Shown here: in pieces, positions 8,574 to 18,428 of the stretch
Layout: each line of letters begins with the position of its first letter
How positions within the stretch are numbered: the first letter of the stretch is position 1
From: Halobacterium salinarum DSM 3754
Lineage (GTDB): Archaea > Halobacteriota > Halobacteria > Halobacteriales > Halobacteriaceae
Length of the DNA stretch: 64,000 nucleotides
Assembly (NCBI RefSeq): GCF_008124605.1
Contig: NZ_VRYN01000001.1
Coordinates: 360,772 to 424,771 of the forward strand
Direction of reading: 5' to 3'
Made by a program: the position numbers and the translations under genes
Notes under the pieces: generated by a model
Databases searched by the model: none
What the model saw: only the letters and a program-made list of their open reading frames with translations
Told to the model about the DNA's origin: nothing

Positions 8574-9746
8574 CTACGCCCGCGCTCGGAGCCGGCGGAA
8601 CGCCGTCGGCGCGAACCGGACCGCAACACGGCTCGGGGGGCGGCCGGCCGAATCGGTGGTGGTGGCGCGCACGCGCTCGACGATGCCGTCGCCGGACAGC
8701 TCGTACAGCAGCCGCGTGACCGTGCTCTGGGACAGCGATACGCCGGGGGTGGCCGTGACCGCGTCGGCGGCCTCGGTGACCGACCCGTGGGTGGCGTCGG
8801 TGTCCAACAGCGCCGCCAGGACGCGCTGTTTGGCGTCCGAAACCGCGAGCGGACGCCCGAGAACGACGCCGCCGCGAGGCACGTCCTGGATGCCCGCCTC
8901 GATGTCGGCGTCGGTGAGCCGGCTGCGGCCGGCGCTGTCGGCGGCGTGGGCGGCGACGGCCAGCGCCGCCAGCGCGTCGTGGGCGTTGCCGTCGCTCCAG
9001 GCGGCGATGCGGCGCGCGTGCTGTTGGGTGAACGCGTGCTGGCCGAGGGCCAGGGACGCCCGCGTGGTCACGACCCCGACGAGCGTCTGGCGCTGGTAGG
9101 CGTCGATGCGGAGGTCGCGATCGGTGTGGGCGGTCAGCGCGGCGTCGGACGGCTCGGATCGCCCGACCGCGAGCCACCGGGCGCGATCCGGGAGGGCGGT
9201 CAGCAGTTCGGCCACGGGGGCGGCGGTCGTGGTGTGGTCGACGGCGACCACGACTCCCGTTGGGTGGGCGGCAACCGCGTCGGCGAGTCGGTCCCGGATC
9301 GCGGCCGTGCTCACGCCGTGGGTCGGCACCGACTCCGACACCAGCGCGTCGAGGACGGCGTGGGAGAACGCGAACGGGGTGGTGGCGGTCCGGCGATCGA
9401 CGTAGACGAACGCCGGCATCGCCGACGCCGGGGTGGACGGCTGTGGGGTGCCGGCGCGCGTGCTCGTGTGGATGACCGCGTCCCCGGTGGCGTGGCGCGC
9501 GAGCCGCGCGAACAGCGCGGACACGACCGCCGATTTGCCCGCGCCGGGCGGCCCGTGGAGGTAGGCGTTCGGCGGGAGCGCGCCGTCGAAGGCGGGGCTG
9601 AAGTGGTCGAGCAGGCGCTCGAAGGCGGGGCCACGGTCGGAGGGCTCGGTGATGTGGGCGACCGGCGAGAGCGGCTCGAAGTCGGTGATGAGTGCGGCGT
9701 CGGTGCTGCGGCGCTGGCGGCGCGTGATTCTCGCGTCAAGGTCCAT
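8574..9746 (-). CDS. Degenerate Orc1/Cdc6-like AAA ATPase
   Basis: 390 residues with Orc1/Cdc6 layout: an N-terminal lead, Walker A GPPGAGKS (65-72), an AAA+ core and a C-terminal winged helix (TVTRLLYELSGDGIVER). Several functional positions depart from the canonical family. Walker B reads VVVAVDHT, so the catalytic Glu is His, and the sensor-2 region reads GNAHDAL without the usual Arg. The winged helix may still bind DNA. I see no origin-recognition boxes or AT-rich unwinding region in the flanks, so a main replication-initiator role is unlikely. Haloarchaea carry many Cdc6 paralogues and this looks like a divergent one. Confidence 0.75.
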   Translation of the reverse strand: MDLDARITRRQRRSTDAALITDFEPLSPVAHITEPSDRGPAFERLLDHFSPAFDGALPPNAYLHGPPGAGKSAVVSALFARLARHATGDAVIHTSTRAGTPQPSTPASAMPAFVYVDRRTATTPFAFSHAVLDALVSESVPTHGVSTAAIRDRLADAVAAHPTGVVVAVDHTTTAAPVAELLTALPDRARWLAVGRSEPSDAALTAHTDRDLRIDAYQRQTLVGVVTTRASLALGQHAFTQQHARRIAAWSDGNAHDALAALAVAAHAADSAGRSRLTDADIEAGIQDVPRGGVVLGRPLAVSDAKQRVLAALLDTDATHGSVTEAADAVTATPGVSLSQSTVTRLLYELSGDGIVERVRATTTDSAGRPPSRVAVRFAPTAFRRLRARA

Positions 9747-9822
9747 GCTGTAGTGGGGTTGTGTCGCGGTGAGTGGTGTGGCTGCCCCGCCTAAACGGCG
9801 GGCGGCGACAGCAACGCGGGCG

Positions 9823-10872
9823 TTACAGGCCGAGGTAGCTGCTGGTCGGCAGCAGTCCGAGCTGGAAGGCTCCGCCGATCACCAACATCAGGGTGGCGAT
9901 CGCCATCGCGGGCGGGTCGACGTGGGTGCCGGAATGCGAGTAGAGGATGCGTTCGCCACACTCGCCGACGAGCGCGCTCAGGACGCCGAAGCAGCCGGCG
10001 GCGACGACCGCCAGCAGGGGGCTTGCGAAGACGCTGAACCCGAGCACGCCGCCGACAGCGCCCAGCAGCGTGATGTGGTGTGTGACCGGGAAGTTGGGCA
10101 CGTCGAACTGCAGGAAAACCAGGCTCGCGGCCGAGAGGCCGTACCCGAGGAAGACGCTGTCCGTTTGCAGCCAGAGGAACCCCGCGAGCACGCCGAAGAT
10201 CGCGCCGATGAGCGTGACGCCGGTCCACGTGTACTGCTGGGGGAGCCAGGGCTCCGTGGCGGGGCGGCCGGCGTGTTCGGCGGCGCCGCCGTCCGCCGCC
10301 GGGTGTGGCTCGTCGCGCTCGAACGGTCCCATGTCGAGGAGGCCGGAGCCGGACGGCGAGCCGACGATCGGGTAGCCGAACACTGGTCGGGCGATCAGGG
10401 CGGTCGCCACGACGGCCACGGCGATGTTGTCCGTGGGGATGCCGAGCGCCGTGACGACTTTGGCGATCAGCATGCCGAGCGCGCCGAAGACCGCGCCAAC
10501 CGCCAGCACGTCGGGTTTGGTGCCGAACGCGTACTGGATGTTCTTCCCGAAGTGGTAGTCCCAGCCGTCGGGCGCGAGCTCGGGGTATCGCGTGCCGGCG
10601 TACGCGGAGGCGGCGACGCCGCCCGCGAACGCGATGTGGGGGCCGACGATCGGCCCGAACCCGATGGCGTTGGTGAGGCTCACGGGCAGGTCGCCCGGGA
10701 GCAGTGTGAGCGATTCGCCGATGAGGACGACGAATCCCGTGAAGATGAACGAGGGCAGCGCGCCGATGGCCGCGCCGAACGCGCCCCCGGCAAGCGCCGT
10801 CAGCAGGAGGACGGCGAACGGTTCGGGGGCCATGTCGACGACGGGGAGCGTGGCGAGAGTGAGTCCCGGCAT
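9823..10872 (-). CDS. Polytopic membrane protein downstream of glpK, possible glycerol transporter
   Basis: 349 residues from the ATG at 10872, two bases after the glpK stop, so the two are surely co-transcribed. There are about 9-10 hydrophobic segments, many Gly/Ala-rich (LLLTALAGGAFGAAIGALPSF, TNAIGFGPIVGPHIAFAGGV, ITLLGAVGGVLGFSVFASPLLAVVAAG), and a charged cytoplasmic-type loop near residues 195-225. It is not an MIP/GlpF channel: no NPA boxes are present. Position next to glpK in a glycerol operon makes glycerol uptake or a related transport role plausible. I recall similar genes beside glpK in other haloarchaea, but cannot verify this here. Confidence 0.75.
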   Translation of the reverse strand: MPGLTLATLPVVDMAPEPFAVLLLTALAGGAFGAAIGALPSFIFTGFVVLIGESLTLLPGDLPVSLTNAIGFGPIVGPHIAFAGGVAASAYAGTRYPELAPDGWDYHFGKNIQYAFGTKPDVLAVGAVFGALGMLIAKVVTALGIPTDNIAVAVVATALIARPVFGYPIVGSPSGSGLLDMGPFERDEPHPAADGGAAEHAGRPATEPWLPQQYTWTGVTLIGAIFGVLAGFLWLQTDSVFLGYGLSAASLVFLQFDVPNFPVTHHITLLGAVGGVLGFSVFASPLLAVVAAGCFGVLSALVGECGERILYSHSGTHVDPPAMAIATLMLVIGGAFQLGLLPTSSYLGL

Positions 10873-10874
10873 CG

Positions 10875-12407
10875 TCAGTCCTCCGTGGCCCACGCCAGCG
10901 AGCGATCAACGGCGTCCTCCCAGCGGCCGTACTTGCTGTCGGCCTCGCTGGGGTCCATCTCCGGCTCGAACGACCGGTCGACACGCCAGTTCTCCCGGAG
11001 GTCGTCCAGGCTGTCCCAGTAGCCGACCGCCAGGCCGGCCGCGTAGGCCGCCCCGAGCGCGGTGGTCTCGTCGACCTCCGGGCGCGCGAGGTCGGTCTGG
11101 ATGATGTCCGACTGCAGCTGGCAGAGGAAGTTGTTCTTGACCGCGCCGCCGTCGACGCGCAGCGTCGTGGTGGACACCCCGGAGTCGGCCTCCATCGCCG
11201 CCGCGATGTCGCGGGTCTGGTAGGCGATCGATTCGAGGGTCGCCCGAACGATGTGGGCTTTCCGCGTGCCCCGCGTCATGCCGACGAGGGTGCCGCGGGC
11301 GCGGCCGTCCCAGTGTGGCGCGCCCAGCCCGGTGAACGCGGGCACCATGTAGACGCCGTCGGTGGTGTCGACGGAGCTGGCGAGTTCCGCGGTCTGGGCG
11401 GCGTTGTTGATGAGGTCGACGTCTTCGAGCCACTCGATCGCCGCGCCCGTGACGAAGATCGACCCCTCGAGGGCGTACTGGACGGGCTCCCCGGAGAGCT
11501 GGAACCCGATCGTCGTGAGCAGGCCGTGCTCGGAGGAGACGGCGTCCTCGCCGGTGTTCATGAGGTAGAACGAGCCGGTGCCGTACGTGTTCTTGGCGTC
11601 GCCGGCGTCGAAACACGTCTGCCCGAAGAGGGCCGCCTGCTGGTCGCCCAGCGCGGCCGTGACGGGAACTGCCGCGCCGAGGAAGCCGTCGGGGTCGGTG
11701 TGCCCGTAGACGGCCTCGTCAGAGGACGGCCGTACTTCCGGCAGCATCTCCCGGGGGATGTCGAACTCCTCCAGCAGCCAGTCGTCCCACTCCAGGTCGG
11801 TGATGTTGTACAACATCGTCCGGGAGGCGTTCGACACGTCCGTGATGTGTTCGCCGGTGAGGTTGTAGATGAGCCAGGAGTCGATGGTGCCCATGAGCAA
11901 CTCGCCGTCGCGGGCGCGATCCCGGAGGCTGCTGGCGCGCGCCGAGGAGAGCTTCAGCGGCTCGGCTTCGTCGAGCAGCCACTCGGTTTTCGTGGCCGAG
12001 AAGTAGGCGTCCGCCTCCAGGCCGGTTTTCTCGCGGATGCGCTCGATCTTGCCGTTTTCCTCCAGGGATTCGACGCGGCTGGTGGTGCGTCGGTCCTGCC
12101 AGACGAGGGCGTTGTGGATCGGGCGGCCGCTTGCGGCGTCCCAGACTACGGTGGTCTCGCGCTGGTTCGTGATGCCGATCGCGGCGAGGTCATCGGCGTC
12201 CAGCCCGGCGGCCGAGAGCCCCGCCGTGACGACGCTTTTCGTGTTCTCCCAGATCTCCAGGGGGTCGTGTTCGACCCAGCCGGGTTCGGGGTAGTGCTGT
12301 TCGTGTTTCTCGTAGGTGTTCGCGACCACGTCGCCGTGTTGGTCGAATACGATGAACCGCGTGCCTGTCGTCCCTTGGTCGATCGCGCCGACGTATGCGT
12401 CTGTCAT
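10875..12407 (-). CDS. glpK: Glycerol kinase
   Basis: 510 residues, typical for the family. Phosphorylates glycerol to sn-glycerol 3-phosphate using ATP. FGGY-kinase hallmarks are clear: the N-terminal DQGTTGTRFIVFD phosphate loop, NQRETTVVWDAASGRPIHNALVWQDRR, the GALGDQQAALFGQ region and the C-terminal LRVDGGAVKNNFLCQLQSDI segment. I chose the ATG at 12407 (MTDAYVGAIDQGTTG); an in-frame start at 12473 would add 22 residues that overlap the promoter. It is divergent from glpABC, whose product consumes glycerol 3-phosphate, and is followed by the putative transporter gene. Confidence 0.97.
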   Translation of the reverse strand: MTDAYVGAIDQGTTGTRFIVFDQHGDVVANTYEKHEQHYPEPGWVEHDPLEIWENTKSVVTAGLSAAGLDADDLAAIGITNQRETTVVWDAASGRPIHNALVWQDRRTTSRVESLEENGKIERIREKTGLEADAYFSATKTEWLLDEAEPLKLSSARASSLRDRARDGELLMGTIDSWLIYNLTGEHITDVSNASRTMLYNITDLEWDDWLLEEFDIPREMLPEVRPSSDEAVYGHTDPDGFLGAAVPVTAALGDQQAALFGQTCFDAGDAKNTYGTGSFYLMNTGEDAVSSEHGLLTTIGFQLSGEPVQYALEGSIFVTGAAIEWLEDVDLINNAAQTAELASSVDTTDGVYMVPAFTGLGAPHWDGRARGTLVGMTRGTRKAHIVRATLESIAYQTRDIAAAMEADSGVSTTTLRVDGGAVKNNFLCQLQSDIIQTDLARPEVDETTALGAAYAAGLAVGYWDSLDDLRENWRVDRSFEPEMDPSEADSKYGRWEDAVDRSLAWATED

Positions 12408-12627
12408 AGCTGTGTCAACCTCGTTGCGCGGTTGTCTTACCGTCAAGACCGCGTTACCGGTACACAATATCATAACCCGTAATAAAAATCCCTGAAACTC
12501 CGCGAAGAGCCCTGAATGTGTCCTTTCACGCCGGACGGAATGCCCCGACCGCCGACACGACCCGATTGTTTACGCGTCGCTGCGGGACCTTCGATGAGGT
12601 AAAGGCGGTCGCCGTGTAAGGCGTCGT
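12408..12627. promoter_or_regulatory. Divergent glpK / glpABC promoter region
   Basis: 220 bases separate the two ATGs. On the minus strand a TATA-like GATTTTTATT lies at 12481-12490, giving glpK a leader of roughly 50 bases. An interrupted inverted repeat (GTCTT-ACCGTC-AAGAC inside GCGGT...CGC, 12428-12452) lies in that leader and could be an operator. On the plus strand GGTAAAGG (12598-12605) sits about 28 bases before the glpA ATG. Control by a GlpR-type repressor is plausible but no glpR gene is in the window. Confidence 0.45.
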
Positions 12628-14340
12628 ATGGCGCAGGAACCGCACGTGGTTGTCGTTGGGGGTGGGTCGACCGGGGCCGGCGTCGCCCGCGACCTCGCGA
12701 TGCGTGGCCTTGGGGTCACGCTCGTCGAGCAGGGCAACCTCACGCATGGCACGACTGGCCGGATGCACGGCCTCCTCCACTCAGGGGGCCGGTACGCAGT
12801 CAGCGACCAGGCCAGCGCGCGCGAGTGTATCATCGAGAACCGCGTGCTCAGAGAGATCGCAACGCACTGCGTTGACGAGACAGGCGGGTTGTTCGTGAAA
12901 CGGCCCGAGGACAGCGAGCAGTACTTCCAGGAGAAACTCGCGGGCTGTGAGGCCTGCGACATTCCCACGAAGGTGCTCTCCGGGGCGGAAGCCCGGCAGC
13001 TGGAGCCACACCTGGCCGACGACGTCGAGAAGGCCATCTGGGTGCCCGACGCCGCGATCGACCCGTTCCGCCTGGTGGTCGCAAACGCCGCGAGCGCCCA
13101 GGAGCACGGCGCGCGCATCGAGACACACTCGACGGTCACGGACGTCGTCGTGGAGGACGGCGCGGTGGTCGGCGTGGAAGTCGAACACGCGACCGGCGCG
13201 GGCAAGCGCGTGCACGGCACCGAGGGCGGCACCGAGGTGATCCGCGCCGACCACGTCGTGAACGCCGCCGGCGCGTGGGCGGGCCGCCTCGGTGAGATGG
13301 CGGGCGTTGACGTCGAGGTCCGTCCGTCGAAGGGCGTGATGACCGTGATGAACACGCGACAGGTCGACACCGTGGTCAACCGGTGCCGGCCGAAAGGCGA
13401 CGCCGACATCGTGGTGCCCCACGAGACCACCTGCATCCTGGGGACGACCGACGAGGAGGTCGCCGACCCCGAGGACTACCCCGAACAGCAGTGGGAGGTC
13501 GACATGGTGATCGACGAGTTGGCGGAGCTCATTCCGATGCTCGACGACGCCCGCACGGTGCGGTCGTTCTGGGGCGTGCGGCCGCTGTACGAGCCCCCGG
13601 ACGTCGACAGCGACGACCCCACGGACATCACGCGGGACTACTTCCTGCTCGCGCACGACGACCGCGACGACCTGCCCGGGATGACGACCATCGTCGGGGG
13701 GAAGCTCACGACCTACCGGATGATGGCCGAGGAGATCACCGACCACGTCTGCGAGCGCCTCGGCGTCACCGCGGACTGTCGGACCGCGGACGTCGCGCTC
13801 CCCGGGAGCGCCGACAACACCGCGCTCGACGACTACATGACGGAGTTCGGGCTGCGGTCGCCGGTCGCCCAGCGCAGCGTCGACCGCCTCGGCTCGCGGG
13901 CCGGCAGCGTGCTTGACACGGACGACCCCAACCCCACGATCTGTGCCTGCGAGGCGGTCACGCGGGCGGAAATCCAGGACGCCATCGAGCAGTCCGGGAC
14001 AGACTTGAACGCGGTGCGGATCCGCACGCGGGCGACCATGGGGAACTGCCAGGGCGGGTTCTGCGCGCACCGCCTGGCGAACGAACTCCACACCGCCGGC
14101 TACGACGACGCCACCGTGCGGGCGTCCTGGGACGAACTGCTCGCCGAGCGGTGGCGCGGCCAGCGCCACGCCCTCTGGGGCGACCAGCTCTCCCAGGCGA
14201 TGTTGAGCTACGCGCTGCACGCGACCACGCAGAACCGCGGCCACGACCCGGCCGACGCGGACACTGAGATCGACTTCACGGCGTTCGACGCGGGGCCGCT
14301 GGCGGCCGACGGCGGCCCGGAGGGCGCGCATGGCAATTGA
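12628..14340 (+). CDS. glpA: Anaerobic glycerol-3-phosphate dehydrogenase subunit A
   Basis: 570 residues. The FAD-containing catalytic subunit that oxidises glycerol 3-phosphate to dihydroxyacetone phosphate. The dinucleotide fold [21 protein letters not shown] starts at residue 7. The C-terminal region carries a BFD-like iron-sulfur site with Cys439, Cys441, Cys474 and Cys479 ([16 protein letters not shown]). First gene of glpABC; it overlaps glpB by 11 bases. In haloarchaea this enzyme feeds electrons to the respiratory chain; which acceptor is used here cannot be read from the sequence. Confidence 0.96.
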   Translation: MAQEPHVVVVGGGSTGAGVARDLAMRGLGVTLVEQGNLTHGTTGRMHGLLHSGGRYAVSDQASARECIIENRVLREIATHCVDETGGLFVKRPEDSEQYFQEKLAGCEACDIPTKVLSGAEARQLEPHLADDVEKAIWVPDAAIDPFRLVVANAASAQEHGARIETHSTVTDVVVEDGAVVGVEVEHATGAGKRVHGTEGGTEVIRADHVVNAAGAWAGRLGEMAGVDVEVRPSKGVMTVMNTRQVDTVVNRCRPKGDADIVVPHETTCILGTTDEEVADPEDYPEQQWEVDMVIDELAELIPMLDDARTVRSFWGVRPLYEPPDVDSDDPTDITRDYFLLAHDDRDDLPGMTTIVGGKLTTYRMMAEEITDHVCERLGVTADCRTADVALPGSADNTALDDYMTEFGLRSPVAQRSVDRLGSRAGSVLDTDDPNPTICACEAVTRAEIQDAIEQSGTDLNAVRIRTRATMGNCQGGFCAHRLANELHTAGYDDATVRASWDELLAERWRGQRHALWGDQLSQAMLSYALHATTQNRGHDPADADTEIDFTAFDAGPLAADGGPEGAHGN

Positions 14341-15613
14341 ATCCGAGGTGCTCGTGATCGGCGGCGGGCTGGCCGGCATCACGAGCGCGCTGGCGGCCGC
14401 CGACGCGGGCGCGGACACCCGACTGGTGTCGTACAAACAGAGCACGCTCCGGAACGCCAGCGGGCTCGTCGACGTGCTCGGCTACACGCCCAGCGGGGAC
14501 GGTCCCGTGGTCGACCCCTTCGACGCCATCCCGTCGCTGCCCGACGCCCACCCGTATCGGACCGTCGGCGTCGACACGGTGCGCGACGCGATGGCGTTTT
14601 TCGACGCGCACGCGCCGCGCTACCAGGGGCACCACACCGACGCCAACGCGCTGGTGCCGACCCACGGCGGCACCGTGAAGCCGACCGCGCGCTATCCCGC
14701 CAGCGCCGCCGCCGGGCTGGCGAGCGACGACCGGGACACGCTGCTGGTCGGCTTCGAGACGCTGCCGGATTTCAACGCGGACCACGCGGCCGCCCACCTC
14801 GAATCGGCGGGCGTCCCCTTCGACGTGCGCGGTGTGACCGTGCCGTTCCCGGGCGACCTCCGGGCGGGCGCGAAGGTCACCCGGTACGCGGGGCTGCTGG
14901 ACGCGAACCCCCAGGTGTCGGTGGACGGCACCGAGCGCCCGCTCCGCCTGGCGCTTGCCACACGGGTCGCCGACGCGGCCGCCGACGCCGACCGCGTCGG
15001 CTTCCCGGCGGTGCTGGGCGACGACGATCCCGCGGGCGTCCGAGACGCGCTCGCGGACCACCTGGGGGCTGCGGTGTTCGAGGTGCCGATGGGACCGCCG
15101 TCGCTGCCCGGGTTGCGGCTGTCCGATCACCTGTTCGGCGCGCTGGAGGCGGCGGGCGTGCGCATCGAAACCGGCAACCCCGTGGTGGACGCCGACACGA
15201 CCGCCGGCGGCGTCGAGACCGTGTACGTGGAGAAAAACGGCGCGCGCATCCCGAACAGCGCCGACGAGTACGTGCTCGCGACCGGCGGGCTCGTGGGGAA
15301 AGGCATCGACTCCGACCGGGACGCGGTCTACGAACCGATCTTCGACTGCCGGATCGCGCACAGCGACGACCGGTACGCGTGGTTCGACGACGACGCGTTC
15401 GGCGACCACGCGTTCGCGCAGTTCGGCGTGCGGACCGACGACACACTGCGGCCACGCGACGACGACGGTGCCGCCGCCCACGCGAACCTGCGGGCGGCGG
15501 GCGCAGTGCTTGGCGGCTACAACTTCGCAGCGGAGCACTCCGGCAGCGGCGTCTCCATCGCAACGGGGTACGCGGCCGGAACGGCGGCAGCGGAGGCGAT
15601 CCACGATGAGTGA
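14330..15613 (+). CDS. glpB: Anaerobic glycerol-3-phosphate dehydrogenase subunit B
   Basis: 427 residues. A flavoprotein-like subunit with an N-terminal Rossmann dinucleotide fold ([21 protein letters not shown], from residue 8) and a C-terminal FAD-binding stretch ([27 protein letters not shown]). GlpB is thought to link catalytic GlpA to the iron-sulfur subunit GlpC at the membrane. The start codon overlaps the end of glpA by 11 bases and its stop overlaps glpC by 8, consistent with translational coupling and fixed subunit ratio. Confidence 0.95.
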   Translation: MAIESEVLVIGGGLAGITSALAAADAGADTRLVSYKQSTLRNASGLVDVLGYTPSGDGPVVDPFDAIPSLPDAHPYRTVGVDTVRDAMAFFDAHAPRYQGHHTDANALVPTHGGTVKPTARYPASAAAGLASDDRDTLLVGFETLPDFNADHAAAHLESAGVPFDVRGVTVPFPGDLRAGAKVTRYAGLLDANPQVSVDGTERPLRLALATRVADAAADADRVGFPAVLGDDDPAGVRDALADHLGAAVFEVPMGPPSLPGLRLSDHLFGALEAAGVRIETGNPVVDADTTAGGVETVYVEKNGARIPNSADEYVLATGGLVGKGIDSDRDAVYEPIFDCRIAHSDDRYAWFDDDAFGDHAFAQFGVRTDDTLRPRDDDGAAAHANLRAAGAVLGGYNFAAEHSGSGVSIATGYAAGTAAAEAIHDE

Positions 15614-17003
15614 CTCAGAATCCGATTCCACGACGACCACCGCGGAGAATCGCTTCGAGCCAGCCACACCGAACGTGGGCGAGAAGTTCGACCCGGTGGC
15701 GCTCCACGACGACACCGACGACTTCGACCTGCGCCCCGAGTCGGACTCCTGTTATAAGTGCTCGACGTGTGACACCAACTGCCCGGTCGCGGAGGTCGAC
15801 GACGACTTCCCCGGCCCGAAGTTCCAGGGCCCCGAGCAGTGGCGGCTCAAAGAGCAGTCCGACGACGAGGACCACGAGATCGACGACTCCATCACCGAGT
15901 GTTCGAACTGCATGCGGTGTGACTCGGCCTGTCCGTCGGGCGTGTCGCTGTCACAGATGCACAACACCGCGCGCGGCGAGTACGTCGACGACCAGATGTC
16001 CAAGCGCTCGCTGAAATACTGGCGCAACCGCATCCTCGCGAACTACCGCACGTCGGCGCGCATCGCCAGCACGCTCCCGCGGCTCGCGAACGCCGCGATG
16101 AACTTCGGGCCGGCGCGCTGGGTGATGGAGAAGACGCTGGGCGTGACCAGCGAACGCGAGTTCCCCGCGTTCGCGACCGAGACCTTCCGGGAGTGGTGGC
16201 AGGCGCGGGGCGGCGCGGCCGCCTCCAAGGAGCGCGCGCAAGCCCGCCGACGTGAACGCGGCGAGCCCGTGGACGCCGACAAGAAGGTGGCGTACTTCCA
16301 TGGCTGCTACGCCAACTACAACACCCCCGAGGTCGGGCAGGCGATGGTGCGCGTCTACGAGCATTTCGGCTACGAGATCGTCGTCCCCAAACAGGGCTGT
16401 TCGGGCACCCCGATGTTCGCCAACGGCATGCTCGACGACGCCCGCCGCCACGCCGACATCACGGTGTCCTCGATGAGCGACCTCATCGAGGAGGGCTACG
16501 ACGCCATCGCCTCGTGTACGTCGTGTTCGATGGCGCTCCGACAGGAGTACCCCGAACTGTTCGACATCGACGGCATCGAAACGGTGGCGTCGAACACCTT
16601 CGAGGCCGTCGAATACCTGCGCATCCACGAACCCCTCCGGGAGACCGTGCAGTCGGCCGACATCGACGGCGAGCTCGCCGACGAGTTCGCGTACCACGCC
16701 CCCTGCCACGCCCGCAGCCAGGGCCTAGACCGCCAGGCGGTGGAGCTGTTCGGCGACCTCGACGGCGTCGGCATCGACGACGTGGGCGACTCGTGTTCGG
16801 GGATCTCGGGCACCTACGGCTGGAAAGAAGAGAAATACGAGACCTCCATGGAGATCGGCGACGACATGTTCGATCACATGGAGTCCGCGGAGGGCGACAC
16901 CGGACTCACGGAGTGCCCGACGTGTGCGATGCAGATGGAGCACGGCACGGGCTACGAGGTGCGCCACCCCCTGGAGCTGCTGGAGGCCGCGCTCGTCGAC
17001 TGA
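15606..17003 (+). CDS. glpC: Anaerobic glycerol-3-phosphate dehydrogenase iron-sulfur subunit C
   Basis: 465 residues from the ATG at 15606. Two [4Fe-4S] ferredoxin motifs are intact: Cys49/52/55/59 (CYKCSTCDTNCP) and Cys99/102/105/109 (CSNCMRCDSACP). Two CCG-type domains follow, with HGCYANY, GCSGTP, APCHARSQ and SCSGISGTYG signatures, typical of heterodisulfide-reductase-like electron-transfer subunits. GlpC anchors the GlpAB dimer and passes electrons to quinone. The first ~45 residues are an acidic, Ser/Thr-rich extension typical of haloarchaeal proteins. Confidence 0.95.
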   Translation: MSDSESDSTTTTAENRFEPATPNVGEKFDPVALHDDTDDFDLRPESDSCYKCSTCDTNCPVAEVDDDFPGPKFQGPEQWRLKEQSDDEDHEIDDSITECSNCMRCDSACPSGVSLSQMHNTARGEYVDDQMSKRSLKYWRNRILANYRTSARIASTLPRLANAAMNFGPARWVMEKTLGVTSEREFPAFATETFREWWQARGGAAASKERAQARRRERGEPVDADKKVAYFHGCYANYNTPEVGQAMVRVYEHFGYEIVVPKQGCSGTPMFANGMLDDARRHADITVSSMSDLIEEGYDAIASCTSCSMALRQEYPELFDIDGIETVASNTFEAVEYLRIHEPLRETVQSADIDGELADEFAYHAPCHARSQGLDRQAVELFGDLDGVGIDDVGDSCSGISGTYGWKEEKYETSMEIGDDMFDHMESAEGDTGLTECPTCAMQMEHGTGYEVRHPLELLEAALVD

Positions 17004-17047
17004 CGGCCCACCAGCAGGAGCCGGCGTGTCCGGTCCGGGCAGCGGTG

Positions 17048-17527
17048 CTAGATATACGGTTCGACTTTGAACACTTCTTCGCCGGTTTTGTCGTACTTGT
17101 CCAGGCCGTTTTTGAGTGCCTCGTCGGGTGCGCCGTTGTTCAGCCTGTCGTCCCAGATCTTCAGGAGGTAGCCGTAGTCACCCGGTGGCGCGTCGCTGGA
17201 AACAGGCCATTCGAGATCCTGGGAGACGGTGTCATTGGCGTCGACGCTGACGGCCACGTCCGTGCGCTGGCCGTTCTCGTAGAACCCGTCGTTGTAAACC
17301 GAGTAGCCGACGTACACCGTCTTCGATTCGTCCTCGTAGTTCTCTATGTCCGCGGTTACCGTTACCGTGTCGCCGACCTCGTACACGTCATTTGGCGGAT
17401 CCTCGACGTCGCCAAACCGCACGTCCGGATCATCTCCGTCGTCGGACCCTGCAATGGCCGTCCCGGATAGTATGGTCGCTCCTGTGACTGCCGATCCAAC
17501 CGTGGCGATGTACGTTCGTCGGTCCAT
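17048..17527 (-). CDS. Secreted protein with twin-arginine-type signal peptide
   Basis: 159 residues from the ATG at 17527. MDRRTYIATVGSAVTGATI has a twin arginine, a hydrophobic core and an Ala-Gly cleavage region (TAIAGSDDG), so Tat export is likely. The mature part is an acidic, beta-rich single domain with CARDB/Ig-like patterning (YEVGDTVTVTADIENYEDES, then TVYVGYSVYNDGFYENG). A TATA-like TTTATTTAC at 17570-17578 and a GGTGG about 15 bases before this ATG favour this start over an upstream ATG at 17560. It is probably an extracellular or surface-associated protein; its ligand is unknown. Confidence 0.75.
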   Translation of the reverse strand: MDRRTYIATVGSAVTGATILSGTAIAGSDDGDDPDVRFGDVEDPPNDVYEVGDTVTVTADIENYEDESKTVYVGYSVYNDGFYENGQRTDVAVSVDANDTVSQDLEWPVSSDAPPGDYGYLLKIWDDRLNNGAPDEALKNGLDKYDKTGEEVFKVEPYI

Positions 17528-17751
17528 GTGTTCACTAGCCACCTGCAAATCATGATTCATTTCGGGATAGTAAATAAATTCTGTTGGGTGTCTAACATAC
17601 TGGTCTGTGGGTTTCACTGGCGATGGGGCAATAATCGACGTGTCCGCAAGGGGAACATCTCGTATGTGGTGTCTGAGCATGGCATAAACAGGGCCTGAGC
17701 GGAGCGAAACGCATTCACACGGTCACAACGAATACTATCACGAGCCCACCA

Positions 17752-18273
17752 ATGCGAGCAGCCACGTCAGTCACGGCGGTCGTTCTCATGGTCGCCGTCG
17801 TGGTGGTCCTTGCAGGGACAGTCGCGGTGTTCACCCTCGGGTCCACGGACACCATCAGCAGTCCCGCGCCGCTGATCGGGCAGACGAGCGGCGAACTCGT
17901 CCGGGACACGGCCGGCGGCGGCGATCAGATCGTTCGACTCACCCACATCGCGGGCGACGATGTGGCGGTGTCCGACCTCGACGTCGTCGTGGATGCGACT
18001 GCCGCCTGCGGGAAGCGGGCCCGGATCGTGGACCTGCCCACGAGCACGCTGGGCCCAAGCACGTACGACGGCGACAAGCTGTTCGATTTCTACAGCCCGG
18101 ACGGCGGGGCGTTCGACGCGAACACGGACGGCGTCTGGCGGCCCGGCGAGACGGCCACGTTCCGGATCGCAAACCGGGACTGCTCGCTCGACAGCGGCGA
18201 CACTATCACGGTCCGGGTGGTGCACACGCCGTCGGAGACGGTTGTGATCGAGGACACGCTGACCGCCTCGTAG
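17752..18273 (+). CDS. Archaeal type IV pilin-like protein
   Basis: 173 residues. The N-terminus MRAATSVTAVVLMVAVVVVLAG matches the short-leader, Val/Leu-rich helix of archaeal pilin N-terminal domain proteins, which prepilin peptidase cleaves just before the hydrophobic helix. The rest is a beta-rich extracellular head (about residues 45-170) with two cysteines (KCGK-type near residue 86 and DC near 143) that could pair. No pilus assembly ATPase or membrane gene is adjacent, so it would depend on machinery elsewhere. It might also be a membrane-tethered receptor-like protein. Confidence 0.75.
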   Translation: MRAATSVTAVVLMVAVVVVLAGTVAVFTLGSTDTISSPAPLIGQTSGELVRDTAGGGDQIVRLTHIAGDDVAVSDLDVVVDATAACGKRARIVDLPTSTLGPSTYDGDKLFDFYSPDGGAFDANTDGVWRPGETATFRIANRDCSLDSGDTITVRVVHTPSETVVIEDTLTAS

Positions 18274-18428
18274 GCGGGTGGAGCCAACGAAGCGGCGGCC
18301 GGCGAGTGAGCGACGACTGTGGGGAGAAATGGGCTGGCGGGAATTGAGCATGATCGACTGCGCCGGCGTCTCAATGGCTGTTCTCTTGGAAGCGTAGTTA
18401 CTGGCTGTCGTCACGGCACGTCGCTTGG

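Noticed and set aside
8500-9850. Replication origin beside the Cdc6-like gene
   Set aside because: No origin-recognition-box repeats and no AT-rich unwinding stretch in the flanks, and the ATPase motifs are degenerate.
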